Below are positions 39,202-48,860 of a stretch of 64,000 nucleotides of DNA, in pieces. Origin of the DNA: Mycolicibacterium confluentis (lineage in GTDB: Bacteria; Actinomycetota; Actinomycetes; Mycobacteriales; Mycobacteriaceae); NCBI RefSeq assembly GCF_010729895.1, contig NZ_AP022612.1:2976001-3040000 (forward strand), given 5' to 3'. A model generated the notes under the pieces. That model made no database searches and was not told the origin of the DNA. It saw only the letters and a program-made list of their open reading frames with translations. Positions within the stretch are counted from its first letter, which is position 1, and every line of letters starts with the position of its first letter. The position numbers and the translations under genes are program-made.

Positions 39202-39229
39202 AACGCCGAGGGCGCTCAGTTTGGTTCCC
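39202..39229 (-). promoter_or_regulatory. Candidate SigE promoter of clgR
   Basis: On the reverse strand GGGAACC (39229-39223) and CGTT (39205-39202) are separated by 17 bases, near the SigE pattern gGGAACY-N15/16-cGTT. It overlaps the last codons of pgsA3. M. tuberculosis clgR is known to be SigE-dependent, which supports the match; the spacer is slightly long. Confidence 0.5.
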
Positions 39230-39824
39230 GAGGAACCGTTCGAAAATCTCGCACCGCTGATACGAGGTAGTCGATGCCCGTGACGATCGTCAGCACGATC
39301 GCGGCCCACATCACCACCCAGGCCGTGGTCAGCCACACCGACGGCCACTCGTGCAGCGGCAGGATGAAGAGGCCGATGGCGACGGCCTGGACCAGCGTCT
39401 TGAGCTTGCCGCCGCGACTGGCCGGGATCACTCCGCGGCGCAGGACCGCGAATCGCAGCACGGTGATGCCCACCTCGCGGCACAGCACGACCACGGTGAC
39501 CCACCAGGGCAGATCCCCCAGCATGGACAGTCCGATGAGCGCCGAGCCGATCAGCAGTTTGTCGGCGATCGGATCGGCGAGCTTGCCGAATTCGGTGACG
39601 ATCTCGTACTTGCGGGCGATCTGTCCGTCAAGCCGGTCTGTGATCACGGCCACGGCAAAGATCGCAAATGCCGTAATCCGGCTGCCGAACTCATGTCCGT
39701 CGCCGATGAACAGGACCAACAGGAACACCGGAACGAGGACCAACCGGAACGCGGTGAGCAGGTTCGCGACATTGGCAATCGAGGGGCCCGGGGCCGCAGG
39801 CTGAGTCTCTGGTTGCCCCGTCAC
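39216..39824 (-). CDS. pgsA3: CDP-alcohol phosphatidyltransferase PgsA3
   Basis: Membrane enzyme of 202 residues that joins CDP-diacylglycerol to an alcohol, probably glycerol 3-phosphate. The full CDP-alcohol motif D-G-x2-A-R-x8-G-x3-D-x3-D is present (DGQIARKYEIVTEFGKLADPIAD), with about five transmembrane helices. The GTG at 39824 (VTGQPETQ) is preferred to one at 39830 because a TATTCT -10 lies six bases before it. Divergent from argA. Confidence 0.88.
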   Translation of the reverse strand: MTGQPETQPAAPGPSIANVANLLTAFRLVLVPVFLLVLFIGDGHEFGSRITAFAIFAVAVITDRLDGQIARKYEIVTEFGKLADPIADKLLIGSALIGLSMLGDLPWWVTVVVLCREVGITVLRFAVLRRGVIPASRGGKLKTLVQAVAIGLFILPLHEWPSVWLTTAWVVMWAAIVLTIVTGIDYLVSAVRDFRTVPREPN

Positions 39825-39830
39825 CGACAC

Positions 39831-39872
39831 AGAATATCCGGTGGCGTGCGCGCCATCGGCAACCGATACTGT
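39831..39872. promoter_or_regulatory. Divergent leaderless promoters of pgsA3 and argA
   Basis: TATTCT (reverse strand, 39836-39831) is six bases from the pgsA3 GTG at 39824; TACTGT (39867-39872) is six bases from the argA GTG at 39879. The 54-base intergenic region is thus just wide enough for two back-to-back promoters with no 5' leader. No good -35 is visible on either side. Confidence 0.6.
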
Positions 39873-39878
39873 CCACCC

Positions 39879-40391
39879 GTGAGCGACCCGCAGACCATCT
39901 CGCCGATTGTGCGCCGTGCCCGGACCTCCGATGTGCCCGCCATCAAGCGTCTTGTCGACACCTACGCGGGCAAGATCCTGCTCGAGAAGAACCTGGTCAC
40001 GCTGTACGAATCGGTGCAGGAGTTCTGGGTCGCCGAACTCGACGGCGAGGTGATCGGCTGCGGCGCGCTGCACGTGATGTGGTCGGATCTCGGCGAGGTG
40101 CGCACCGTCGCGGTCGACCCCAAGGTCAAGGGGCGCGGGGCCGGGCACGCCGTGGTGAAGAAACTGCTCGAGGTGGCCCGCGAACTGCAGTTGCAGCGCC
40201 TGTTCGTACTCACCTTCGAGACCGACTTCTTCGGTCGGCACGGATTCCGTGAGATCGAGGGCACGCCCGTCACCGCCGAGGTGTACGAGGAGATGTGCCG
40301 GTCCTACGACATCGGCGTGGCGGAGTTCCTGGACCTGAGCTACGTCAAGCCCAACATCCTGGGCAACACGCGGATGCTGTTGATCCTGTAG
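39879..40391 (+). CDS. argA: N-acetylglutamate synthase, short type
   Basis: GNAT acetyltransferase of 170 residues. The acetyl-CoA loop is VDPKVKGRGAGHAVVKKLL, after VWSDLGEVRTVAV; the C-terminus reads YVKPNILGNTRMLLIL. M. tuberculosis Rv2747 makes N-acetylglutamate, the first arginine precursor, as a single-domain enzyme without the amino-acid-kinase part of E. coli ArgA. GTG start at 39879 with its -10 six bases before. Convergent with ftsK over a hairpin. Confidence 0.9.
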   Translation: MSDPQTISPIVRRARTSDVPAIKRLVDTYAGKILLEKNLVTLYESVQEFWVAELDGEVIGCGALHVMWSDLGEVRTVAVDPKVKGRGAGHAVVKKLLEVARELQLQRLFVLTFETDFFGRHGFREIEGTPVTAEVYEEMCRSYDIGVAEFLDLSYVKPNILGNTRMLLIL

Positions 40392-40407
40392 ACCGCGAAC
40401 GTCGCTC

Positions 40408-40436
40408 CGCGAGCGACCGGTTGGGTCGCTCGCGGG
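40408..40436. terminator. Bidirectional hairpin terminator between argA and ftsK
   Basis: CCGCGAGCGACC (40408-40419) and GGTCGCTCGCGG (40425-40436) are perfect 12-base inverted arms with a five-base loop, between two convergent genes. There is no T-tract, as usual in mycobacteria; function is inferred from shape and position. Confidence 0.7.
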
Positions 40437-40449
40437 CTGGGAGCCAGGG

Positions 40450-43032
40450 TCAGAACGGCGCCTCGTCGTCGTCGGCGTCGCCGCCGTTGGCATCGGATCC
40501 GCCGCGGATAAGAGCCAGCGTGCCCGCCAGTTCGTCCGGCTTGACCAGCACCTCACGCGCCTTCGAGCCCTCCGACGGGCCGACGATGCCGCGCGTCTCC
40601 ATGAGGTCCATCAGACGACCGGCCTTGGCGAAACCGACCCGCAGCTTGCGCTGCAGCATCGAGGTCGAGCCGAACTGCGAGGACACCACGAGTTCGACGG
40701 CCTGCAGCAGGACGTCCATGTCGTCGCCGATGTCGGGGTCGACATCCTTGCGCTCGCCGGCCTTGACGGCCGTGACTCCCTCGACGAACTCGGGTTCGGC
40801 CTGGTCCTTGGTGGCGCTGACGACGGCGTGGATCTCCTCGTCGGTGATGAAGGCACCCTGAAGACGGATCGGCTTGTTGGCACCCATCGGCAGGAACAGC
40901 CCGTCGCCCATGCCGATCAGCTTCTCGGCACCCGGCTGGTCCAGGATGACGCGGCTGTCGGTCAGCGACGACGTCGCGAACGCCAACCGCGACGGCACGT
41001 TGGTCTTGATCAGGCCCGTCACGACGTCCACCGACGGGCGCTGCGTGGCCAGCACCAGGTGGATGCCCGCGGCGCGCGCCTTCTGGGTGATCCGGACGAT
41101 GGCCTCTTCGACATCACGGGGCGCGGTCATCATCAGGTCGGCGAGCTCGTCGACGATGGCCAGGATGTAGGGGTACGGCTTGTACACACGCTGGCTGCCC
41201 AGCGGCGCCGAGATCTCACCCGACCGCACCTTTTCGTTGAAGACGTCGATGTGCCGCACGCGCGAGGCCTGCATGTCCTGGTAGCGCTGCTCCATCTCTT
41301 CGACCAGCCAGCTCAGCGCGGCGGCGGCCTTCTTGGGTTCGGTGATGATCGGCGTGATCAGGTGCGGAATGCCTTCGTACGGCGTCAGTTCCACCATCTT
41401 CGGGTCGATCAGGATCATCCTGACCTCCTCCGGGGTGGCCCGGGCCAACAGCGACACCAGCATGGAGTTGACGAAGCTGGACTTACCGGAACCGGTTGAA
41501 CCGGCGACCAGAAGGTGCGGCATCTTGGCAAGGTTGGCCGAGATGAAGTCGCCCTCGATGTCCTTGCCCAATCCGATCACCAACGGGTGGTGATCGCGTC
41601 GCGTGGACGGTGCGGTGAGCACGTCGGCCAGGCGCACCATCTCGCGGTCGGTGTTGGGCACCTCGATGCCGACGGCGGACTTGCCCGGGATCGGCGCGAG
41701 CATGCGCACACTCTCGGTGGCCACCGCGTAGGCGATGTTGCGGTGCAGTGCGGTGATCTTCTCGACCTTCACGCCAGGCCCGAGTTCGACCTCGTAGCGC
41801 GTGACGGTCGGACCCCGCGTGCATCCGGTCACCGCCGCGTCGACCTTGAACTGCTGAAGCACCGAGGTGATGGCGTTCTCCATCGCCTCATTGGCGGCAC
41901 TGCGCAGCTTGGGCGGCTCGCCGGCGACCAGCAGGTCAAGCGACGGCAGCGCGTACGGCCCCTCGATGACACGGTCGAGTGACCGGTCGAGCACCTTGGT
42001 GTCCTTGACACCCTTGGTGTCCGCATCATCCTTGGGCGCCTTGCGCTTGCGTGGACGGGGCACCACGGCCGGTTCGGGGACGGTCGGCGCGTCGGCGACC
42101 GTCGCCTCATCGAGCGGGTAGTTCTCCTGCGGCGTGCCGCCGGGCCAAGCCTGTGGCTCCTCGGCGGAATAGGCCACCGGGTCGTCGTAGTAGCCGTCGG
42201 AGAAGTCCTGAGCGTCGTCGTCGGCGGATTCGTCGTAGTCGTCGTAGTCGTCGTCGTCGTCGTAGTAGTCGTCCTCGTAGCGGCCCAGCTTGGTGCTGAA
42301 CATGTGGTACAGCGTCGCGGGCACGTCGCGGATGGTGGTACCGGTCAACAGCAGCACCCCGAACACCACTCCCATGGCCAGAAGCGGGGCCGCGATCCAC
42401 GGGGTGAGCCCCTCTGACAGCGGTCCCCCGATGGCGAAGCCGACGAAGCCCGCCGCATCCTGGCGTGCGCCCGGCGCCGCGGGCGAACCCGCCCAGAGAT
42501 GCAGGAGACCCAACACCGGCAGACCGATCATCGAGGCGCCCAGGATCAGCCGGGGTCGCACCTCAGGATTCGGCGCGGTGCGCATCAGGACGACGGCGAT
42601 GCCGCCGATGAGCAGCGGCAGCACCACGACCGCCGATCCGACCAGCGTGCGCAGCGCGCCGTCGATCCAGGCACCGACCGGGCCGGCCGCCTCGAACCAC
42701 GAACTCGCGGCGATCACGACTGCGACCCCGAGCAGCGCCAACGCGATGCCGTCGCGCCGGTGTCCGGGATCGATGTCGCGGGCCCGGCCAACCGATCGAG
42801 CGGTGCTGCCCGCGCCGCGCGCCAGCATCAACCACGTCGCGCGTGAGGCGCGCCCGACGGCGACCCCCGCGGCCGCAACCGGAGAAGGCTGATTCCTCGG
42901 CCGGCGGGCTGGAGCCTTCTTTCGGGGTGGCGCGGGCCGCTTGGGCTTGGGGCCCGACTTCGAGCTGGTCCGCGAAGCGGCGCCTGACCTGCTCGTTTTG
43001 GCGCCGGTTCGGGCAACGGTCTTACTAGCCAT
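40450..43032 (-). CDS. ftsK: DNA translocase FtsK
   Basis: Septum-anchored DNA pump of 860 residues. A basic disordered N-terminus is followed by four transmembrane helices within about residues 75-265, an acidic linker rich in Asp/Tyr, then the alpha/beta RecA-like motor (Walker [32 protein letters not shown]; Walker [13 protein letters not shown]) and a C-terminal gamma winged helix ([32 protein letters not shown]). It clears chromosome ends from the septum. The ATG at 43032 ([12 protein letters not shown]) is taken as the start; the upstream open frame is not family-like. Confidence 0.94.
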   Translation of the reverse strand: MASKTVARTGAKTSRSGAASRTSSKSGPKPKRPAPPRKKAPARRPRNQPSPVAAAGVAVGRASRATWLMLARGAGSTARSVGRARDIDPGHRRDGIALALLGVAVVIAASSWFEAAGPVGAWIDGALRTLVGSAVVVLPLLIGGIAVVLMRTAPNPEVRPRLILGASMIGLPVLGLLHLWAGSPAAPGARQDAAGFVGFAIGGPLSEGLTPWIAAPLLAMGVVFGVLLLTGTTIRDVPATLYHMFSTKLGRYEDDYYDDDDDYDDYDESADDDAQDFSDGYYDDPVAYSAEEPQAWPGGTPQENYPLDEATVADAPTVPEPAVVPRPRKRKAPKDDADTKGVKDTKVLDRSLDRVIEGPYALPSLDLLVAGEPPKLRSAANEAMENAITSVLQQFKVDAAVTGCTRGPTVTRYEVELGPGVKVEKITALHRNIAYAVATESVRMLAPIPGKSAVGIEVPNTDREMVRLADVLTAPSTRRDHHPLVIGLGKDIEGDFISANLAKMPHLLVAGSTGSGKSSFVNSMLVSLLARATPEEVRMILIDPKMVELTPYEGIPHLITPIITEPKKAAAALSWLVEEMEQRYQDMQASRVRHIDVFNEKVRSGEISAPLGSQRVYKPYPYILAIVDELADLMMTAPRDVEEAIVRITQKARAAGIHLVLATQRPSVDVVTGLIKTNVPSRLAFATSSLTDSRVILDQPGAEKLIGMGDGLFLPMGANKPIRLQGAFITDEEIHAVVSATKDQAEPEFVEGVTAVKAGERKDVDPDIGDDMDVLLQAVELVVSSQFGSTSMLQRKLRVGFAKAGRLMDLMETRGIVGPSEGSKAREVLVKPDELAGTLALIRGGSDANGGDADDDEAPF

Positions 43033-43124
43033 GCGGGCCAGCCTAATCGCATAGACACCATCTGCACCATCCGCCACACTGGTCACGCGACCCCGCCGAG
43101 ACCTGTTCGTTACCTGCATCCCGT

Positions 43125-43130
43125 TAGGGT
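43125..43130 (+). promoter_or_regulatory. -10 element of the monooxygenase-SDR operon
   Basis: TAGGGT lies about 42 bases before the ATG at 43172. A GAGGAG ribosome binding site follows at about 43157-43162, so this transcript has a short leader, unlike several neighbours. Confidence 0.4.
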
Positions 43131-43171
43131 GAAGGGCGTCACACGTCGGTTTCATCGAGGAGCAGCACCAC

Positions 43172-43486
43172 ATGCCAGTCGTCGTCGTCGCCACCATGAC
43201 CGCCAAGCCCGAATCCGTCGACGCGGTGCGGGCCGCCTGCACGGCCGCGATCGAGGAGGTGCACTCCGAACCCGGTTGCCAGCTCTACTCGCTGCACGAG
43301 GCCAACGGCACCTTCGTCTTCATCGAGCAGTGGGCCGACGAAGAAGCCCTCAAAACCCACAGCACCGCCCCGGCGATCGGCAAGCTGTTCGGCGCCGTCG
43401 GCGAGCACCTCGACGGCGCACCCGACATCAAGATGCTGGCCCCAGTGGTGGCCGGCGATCCCGCCAAGGGTCAACTGCGCTCCTGA
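43172..43486 (+). CDS. Antibiotic-biosynthesis-type monooxygenase (Rv2749-like)
   Basis: Protein of 104 residues with the ABM ferredoxin-like fold: [56 protein letters not shown]. Small dimeric enzymes of this family oxidise quinone- or polyketide-like molecules without cofactor or act on haem; the substrate here is unknown. Its stop overlaps the SDR start by one base. Counterpart of M. tuberculosis Rv2749. Confidence 0.9.
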   Translation: MPVVVVATMTAKPESVDAVRAACTAAIEEVHSEPGCQLYSLHEANGTFVFIEQWADEEALKTHSTAPAIGKLFGAVGEHLDGAPDIKMLAPVVAGDPAKGQLRS

Positions 43487-44316
43487 TGAGCACGTCCGGA
43501 GACACCCTCAAGGGCAAGGTCGCCTTCATCACGGGCGCCGCGCGCGGACAGGGCCGCGCCCATGCGGTCAAGCTGGCGTCCGAGGGCGCTGACATCATCG
43601 CGGTCGATCTGTGCGCTCAGATCGACTCGGTTCCCTATCCCCTGGCCACCCCCGACGACATGGCGGCCACCGTCAAACTCGTCGAGGACGCCGGTGCACG
43701 CATCGTCGCGGTCGAGGCCGACGTCCGGGATCGGGATTCGCTCAAGTCCGCGCTGCGCACCGGCACCGCTGAACTCGGCGACCGCCTCGACATCGTGGTC
43801 GCCAACGCCGGCATCGCGCCGATGGCCGGCGAGGACGCGTGGCAGGACGTCATCGACGTCAATCTGACCGGGGTCTATCACACCGTCGACGTCGTGATGA
43901 AGCCGATGATCAAGTTCGGCAACGGCGGGTCCATCGTGCTGACCAGTTCGGTCGCCGGCCTGGTGGGCCTGGGCTCGCCGATCGCCGGATCAGTCGGCTA
44001 CGCCGCGGCCAAACACGGCATCGTCGGGCTGATGCGGGTCTACGCGAACGTCCTCGCGCCCTACAGCATCCGAGTGAACTCGGTGCATCCCGCCGGGGTG
44101 AACACACCGATGATCGACAACGACTTCACCCGATCCTGGCTCGAAGGCATCGCACAGGAGACCCAGGGCGGCCCCGACATGGGCAACGCACTGCCGGTGC
44201 AGGCGCTGGAACCCGAGGACATCGCCAACGCGGTGTTCTGGCTGGTGGCCGACACCGGACGCTACGTCACGGGCGTCGCGCTTCCGGTCGACGCTGGATA
44301 CGTCAACAAGCGATAG
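43486..44316 (+). CDS. Short-chain dehydrogenase, mycofactocin-coupled type (Rv2750-like)
   Basis: SDR of 276 residues. Cofactor motif TGAARGQG at 16-23, the insertion [23 protein letters not shown] typical of mycofactocin-coupled SDRs that hold NAD tightly, NAG motif [10 protein letters not shown], and the catalytic Ser/Tyr/Lys region TSSVAGLVG...GYAAAKHG. It probably oxidises an alcohol and passes electrons to mycofactocin. The ATG at 43486 overlaps the monooxygenase stop (TGATG); the frame continues upstream without family similarity. Confidence 0.9.
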   Translation: MSTSGDTLKGKVAFITGAARGQGRAHAVKLASEGADIIAVDLCAQIDSVPYPLATPDDMAATVKLVEDAGARIVAVEADVRDRDSLKSALRTGTAELGDRLDIVVANAGIAPMAGEDAWQDVIDVNLTGVYHTVDVVMKPMIKFGNGGSIVLTSSVAGLVGLGSPIAGSVGYAAAKHGIVGLMRVYANVLAPYSIRVNSVHPAGVNTPMIDNDFTRSWLEGIAQETQGGPDMGNALPVQALEPEDIANAVFWLVADTGRYVTGVALPVDAGYVNKR

Positions 44317-44326
44317 CCGAAACACC

Positions 44327-45199
44327 ATGGCCCGCAACGCCGCCGCCCAGACCGCCTTCGGGCCCATGGTGCTCGCCGCCGTCGAACACAACGAACCGCC
44401 GCAGCACCGCCTCGTCGACGACGACCTGGCGGCGACGTTTCTGCCCGCCCACCTGCGGGCATTGGTCACCGCGACGCGGTGGTCCCCGCTGCGCAGTGCG
44501 GTGGTGAAGGCATCCGAGCGTGCCGGTCCGGGCCTGTGGGCCAGCATCGCGTGCCGCAAGAGGCTGATCGACGAGCGTCTCAGCGACCCACTGCACGAGT
44601 TCGACGCCGTGGTGATCCTGGGCGCCGGCCTGGACACCCGGGCCTACCGGATCGCGCGACACAGCAGCCTGCCGGTCTTCGAGGTGGACCAGCAGATCAA
44701 CGTCGAGCGCAAGGCCGCCGTGGTGGCACGTGCACTGGGAGAGATGCCCGGGTCGGTGCATCTGGTCCCGGTGGACTTCGAGCAGGCCGACCTGCTGGAG
44801 AAACTGTGCGAGCACGGCTACAACCCGGCGGATCGCACGTTCTTCGTCTGGGAGGGCGTGACGCAGTACCTCTCACCGCAGGCTGTCCGGGCGACCCTCG
44901 AGGGACTGCGTGGCGCCGCCGCGGGCAGCCAGCTGATCTTCACCTACATCCGGCAGGATTTCATCGACGGCGACAACCGCTACGGCGCCGATTCCGTCTA
45001 CAGGAAGTTCTGCGGAGACAAGCCGTTGTGGCACAGCGGGTTCGATCCCGAGCGTCTGCACGACCAACTCGCCGACCACGGCTGGACGCTCGTCGAGCAG
45101 GCCGGTCCGAGCTACTTCCGCGACACCTACATCCGGCCGACAGGCCGGACGCTGGCCGCCTCCCAGATCGAGTGGACGGCGCACGCCACGCTCGTCTGA
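44327..45199 (+). CDS. SAM-dependent methyltransferase (LCMT-like, Rv2751-like)
   Basis: Protein of 290 residues of the leucine carboxyl methyltransferase-like family common in mycobacteria. The SAM site is VVILGAGLDTRAYRIA (near 95-110) with the acidic FEVDQ loop at 118-122, and FVWEGVTQYLSPQAV follows. The acceptor is unknown. It lies ten bases after the SDR gene and completes a three-gene unit (monooxygenase, SDR, methyltransferase) that suggests modification of a small metabolite. Confidence 0.9.
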   Translation: MARNAAAQTAFGPMVLAAVEHNEPPQHRLVDDDLAATFLPAHLRALVTATRWSPLRSAVVKASERAGPGLWASIACRKRLIDERLSDPLHEFDAVVILGAGLDTRAYRIARHSSLPVFEVDQQINVERKAAVVARALGEMPGSVHLVPVDFEQADLLEKLCEHGYNPADRTFFVWEGVTQYLSPQAVRATLEGLRGAAAGSQLIFTYIRQDFIDGDNRYGADSVYRKFCGDKPLWHSGFDPERLHDQLADHGWTLVEQAGPSYFRDTYIRPTGRTLAASQIEWTAHATLV

Positions 45200-45226
45200 G
45201 TGGCAGCCGTCAGAAGTTGTTCGTAC

Positions 45227-45258
45227 ACCCAAACTTTTCTTCCTCGTTACCCAAACTT
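45227..45258. repeat. Direct repeat upstream of the Mn riboswitch
   Basis: ACCCAAACTT occurs at 45227-45236 and 45249-45258, 22 bases apart start to start, about two helical turns. It lies in the only AT-richer stretch before the riboswitch, and could be a binding site for a metal-sensing repressor. Confidence 0.4.
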
Positions 45259-45268
45259 GTTGGCGCAA

Positions 45269-45282
45269 CGCCCTTTTGGGCG
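45269..45282. terminator. Small hairpin after the methyltransferase gene
   Basis: CGCCC and GGGCG arms with a TTTT loop, 70 bases after the methyltransferase stop. Outer GCAAC/GTTGC sequences may extend it. It could end the upstream transcript or form part of the riboswitch promoter region. Confidence 0.3.
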
Positions 45283-45323
45283 CACCCGGGTTGCACCTCC
45301 CCCGACGCCAAGGTAGCCTGTCC

Positions 45324-45432
45324 AAAGCGAAGGGGAGTAGCCCCCAATTCGGTGATCGACATACTGGCCGCAGCGTTTCCGCGGCCCGGTCGCCGGAACC
45401 GGAGTCAATCCGGTGGGCGAGACCTTCGGCCG
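45324..45432 (+). ncRNA. yybP-ykoY manganese riboswitch
   Basis: The leader contains the diagnostic GAAGGGGAGTAGC segment at 45329-45341 and the closing GAGACCTTCGGCC at 45419-45431. Helix P1 is CGAAGG (45328-45333) with CCTTCG (45423-45428), fully complementary. GC-rich hairpins lie between. This aptamer class binds Mn2+ and typically precedes Mn exporters, including TMEM165/GDT1 genes in Actinobacteria, as here. The ribosome binding site of the gene also contains CGAAGG (45486-45491), so the P1 3' strand can pair with either copy: Mn binding would favour P1 and free the site. Confidence 0.87.
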
Positions 45433-45498
45433 TAGAACCGCGTATCGGTTGCCGGCCGGAGGCATTTCTGTCCCCATGGCGACCACGAAGGAGTCGCT

Positions 45499-46233
45499 GT
45501 GGTGTTGTCTGCGCTGCTGCTGAGTTTCGCCGTCATCTTCGTCGCCGAACTGGGCGACAAGACCCAGTTGGTCGCGATGATGTTCGCGCTGCGCTACCGC
45601 TGGTGGGTGGTGCTGTCGGCGATCACGGCGGCCACAGTCGCGGTCCACCTGCTCTCCGTGGCCATCGGTCATTACCTCGGCGCGGCCCTGCCCACGCATC
45701 TGCTGGGCCTGATCGCCGGCGTCATGTTCATCTTCTTCGGCATGTGGACGCTGCGCGGTGACAGCCTCAGTGACGAAGAGGCCAGTCGGGCACAGAAGGC
45801 GACTGCCCCGGCGTTCTTCGTGGTCACCTCGGCGTTCGTGCTCGCTGAGTTGGGCGACAAGACCATGCTCGCCACGGTCACCCTGGCCGCCGACCGGAAC
45901 TGGCTGGCGGTGTGGATCGGCTCCACGCTGGGCATGGTGGCCGCCGATGCGCTGGCCATCCTGGTCGGCGCTGTGGCGGGCAAGCACCTGCCCGAACGCC
46001 TCATCCAGATCGTCGCCAGCGCCCTGTTCCTGCTGTTCGGGGCCTACATGGTGCTGGAGAACGTCTTCTCGGCGTGGCCCGTGGTTGCGGTCGGCGCGGG
46101 TGCGGCGGCGGTGCTGGCGATCGTCGCCGCGGCGCTGTGGGCGTTGCCGGAGAGGCTTCGCCCGGCGGTGCTGCGTCGGCCCGCCGAACCCGACGAGTTC
46201 GAGGCCGACGAGTCGGTCGCACAGCGGGGCTGA
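45499..46233 (+). CDS. GDT1/TMEM165-family manganese exporter
   Basis: Membrane protein of 244 residues with two inverted halves, each bearing the E-x-G-D-K-T metal motif (Glu17 and about Glu117), and about six to seven helices; the C-terminal tail is acidic. Family members move Mn2+ or Ca2+ in exchange for protons. The GTG at 45499 has GAAGGAG at 45487-45493; a GTG at 45502 is also possible. Control by the riboswitch predicts more protein when Mn is high, that is, detoxifying export. Convergent with rnj (seven bases). Confidence 0.9.
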   Translation: MVLSALLLSFAVIFVAELGDKTQLVAMMFALRYRWWVVLSAITAATVAVHLLSVAIGHYLGAALPTHLLGLIAGVMFIFFGMWTLRGDSLSDEEASRAQKATAPAFFVVTSAFVLAELGDKTMLATVTLAADRNWLAVWIGSTLGMVAADALAILVGAVAGKHLPERLIQIVASALFLLFGAYMVLENVFSAWPVVAVGAGAAAVLAIVAAALWALPERLRPAVLRRPAEPDEFEADESVAQRG

Positions 46234-46240
46234 GGCTGGA

Positions 46241-47917
46241 TCAGACCTCGAGGACGGTGGGGACGATCATCGGCTGACGCCGGTACGTCTCCCCCACCCA
46301 CTTGCCGACGGCGCGACGCACGGCCTGAGCGATTCGCACCGGATCGGTGACGTTCTCCGCGGCCAGGCTCTCCAGTTCGGCCTCGACCTTGAGCCCGGCG
46401 GGTTCCAGCGCCTTGGGGTCCTCGGAGAAACCTCGCGAGTGCAGATGCACCGGCGCGGCGGGCTTGCCGGTGCCGCGGTGCAGCACGACGGTCACGGCGA
46501 CGAATCCCGAGGACAGGATCAGCCGCTCCCCCAGCGTCGCATCGCCAACGTCTCCGGTGATGAGCCCGTCGACGAACATCTTGCCCACGGGCACGGCACC
46601 GGCGATCGAGGCGACGCCGCCGACGAGGTCGACACTGACGCCGTTCTCGGCCAGCACGACGTTCTCCTCCGGCACGCCAGTGCTGACGGCCAGCTTGGCG
46701 TTGGCCCGCAGATGGCGCCAGGTGCCGTGTACGGGCATCACGTTGCGTGGCCGCACCCCGTTGTAGAGGAACAGCAGTTCACCGGCGTACGCGTGCCCTG
46801 AGACGTGCACGCGCGCCTGCGCATTGGTGACGACGCGGGTGCCGATCTTGGCCAGCGCGTCGATGACGCCGTAGACGGCCTCCTCGTTGCCTGGGATCAG
46901 CGAGGACGACAGGATGATCAGGTCACCGGCGGTCAGGGTGATGCTGCGGTGCTCACCGCGCGACATCCGCGACAGCGCGGCCATCGGTTCACCCTGCGTA
47001 CCCGTGGTGACCAGCACCACGCGGTCGGCCGGCAGCATCTCGGCCGCGCCGATGTCGATGACGTCGTCGTCCGCGACCGAGAGGAACCCCAGTTCGCGGG
47101 CGATGCCCATGTTGCGCACCATCGAGCGCCCGACGAACGACACCTTGCGGCCCAGGGCCACCGCGGCGTCGATGATCTGCTGCACGCGGTCGACGTTCGA
47201 GGCGAAACACGCGACGATGACGCGGCCGTCGGCGCCGCGGGTGAGGCGGTGCAGCGTCGGCCCGATCTCGCTCTCCGACGGTCCCACCCCGGGATGCTCG
47301 GCGTTGGTCGAGTCACACAGGAACAGATCCACCCCGGCGTCGCCGAGACGCGACATGCCGGGCAGGTCAGTCGGCCGACCGTCGAGGGGCAGTTGGTCGA
47401 GCTTGATGTCGCCGGTGTGCAGGACCGTGCCCGCACCGGTGTGCACGGCGATCGCCAGCGCGTCCGGGATGGAGTGGTTGACCGCGAAGTACTGGCATTC
47501 GAACACCCCGTGGGTGCTGCGCTGCCCCTCCTTGACCTCGACGAACACGGGCTTGACCCGGTGTTCGCGGCACTTGGCCGCCACCAGCGCCAGGGTGAAC
47601 TTCGACCCGACGACGGGGATGTCGGGACGCAGTTTGAGCAGGAACGGGATCGCGCCGATGTGATCCTCGTGGGCGTGGGTCAGGACCAGCGCCTCGATGT
47701 CGTCGAGGCGGTCCTCGATGTGCCGCAGATCGGGCAGGATCAGGTCGACGCCGGGTTCGTCGTGCGTCGGGAACAGCACGCCGCAGTCGATGACGAGCAG
47801 GCGTCCGAGGTGCTCGAACACCGTCATGTTCCGGCCGATCTCGCCGATGCCGCCCAGGGCCGTCACCCGAAGTCCGCCCGGGGCCAAAGGTCCCGGCGGT
47901 GTGAGGTCGGTGTCCAT
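46241..47917 (-). CDS. rnj: Ribonuclease J
   Basis: Metallo-beta-lactamase/beta-CASP nuclease of 558 residues, the same length as M. tuberculosis Rv2752c. The zinc site is LTHAHEDHIGAIPFLL, with further motifs HTGDIKLDQLP and DSTNAEHPG; the beta-CASP and C-terminal domains follow (VHVSGHAYAGEL, MPVHGTWRHL). It has endo- and 5'-3' exonuclease activity in rRNA maturation and mRNA decay. It is six bases after dapA in the thyX-dapA-rnj operon. Confidence 0.96.
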   Translation of the reverse strand: MDTDLTPPGPLAPGGLRVTALGGIGEIGRNMTVFEHLGRLLVIDCGVLFPTHDEPGVDLILPDLRHIEDRLDDIEALVLTHAHEDHIGAIPFLLKLRPDIPVVGSKFTLALVAAKCREHRVKPVFVEVKEGQRSTHGVFECQYFAVNHSIPDALAIAVHTGAGTVLHTGDIKLDQLPLDGRPTDLPGMSRLGDAGVDLFLCDSTNAEHPGVGPSESEIGPTLHRLTRGADGRVIVACFASNVDRVQQIIDAAVALGRKVSFVGRSMVRNMGIARELGFLSVADDDVIDIGAAEMLPADRVVLVTTGTQGEPMAALSRMSRGEHRSITLTAGDLIILSSSLIPGNEEAVYGVIDALAKIGTRVVTNAQARVHVSGHAYAGELLFLYNGVRPRNVMPVHGTWRHLRANAKLAVSTGVPEENVVLAENGVSVDLVGGVASIAGAVPVGKMFVDGLITGDVGDATLGERLILSSGFVAVTVVLHRGTGKPAAPVHLHSRGFSEDPKALEPAGLKVEAELESLAAENVTDPVRIAQAVRRAVGKWVGETYRRQPMIVPTVLEV

Positions 47918-47923
47918 CCGGGC

Positions 47924-48829
<906 letters not shown>

Positions 48830-48860
48830 CTAAAGGTTACCGTGCGGGTCCAAATCGCTT

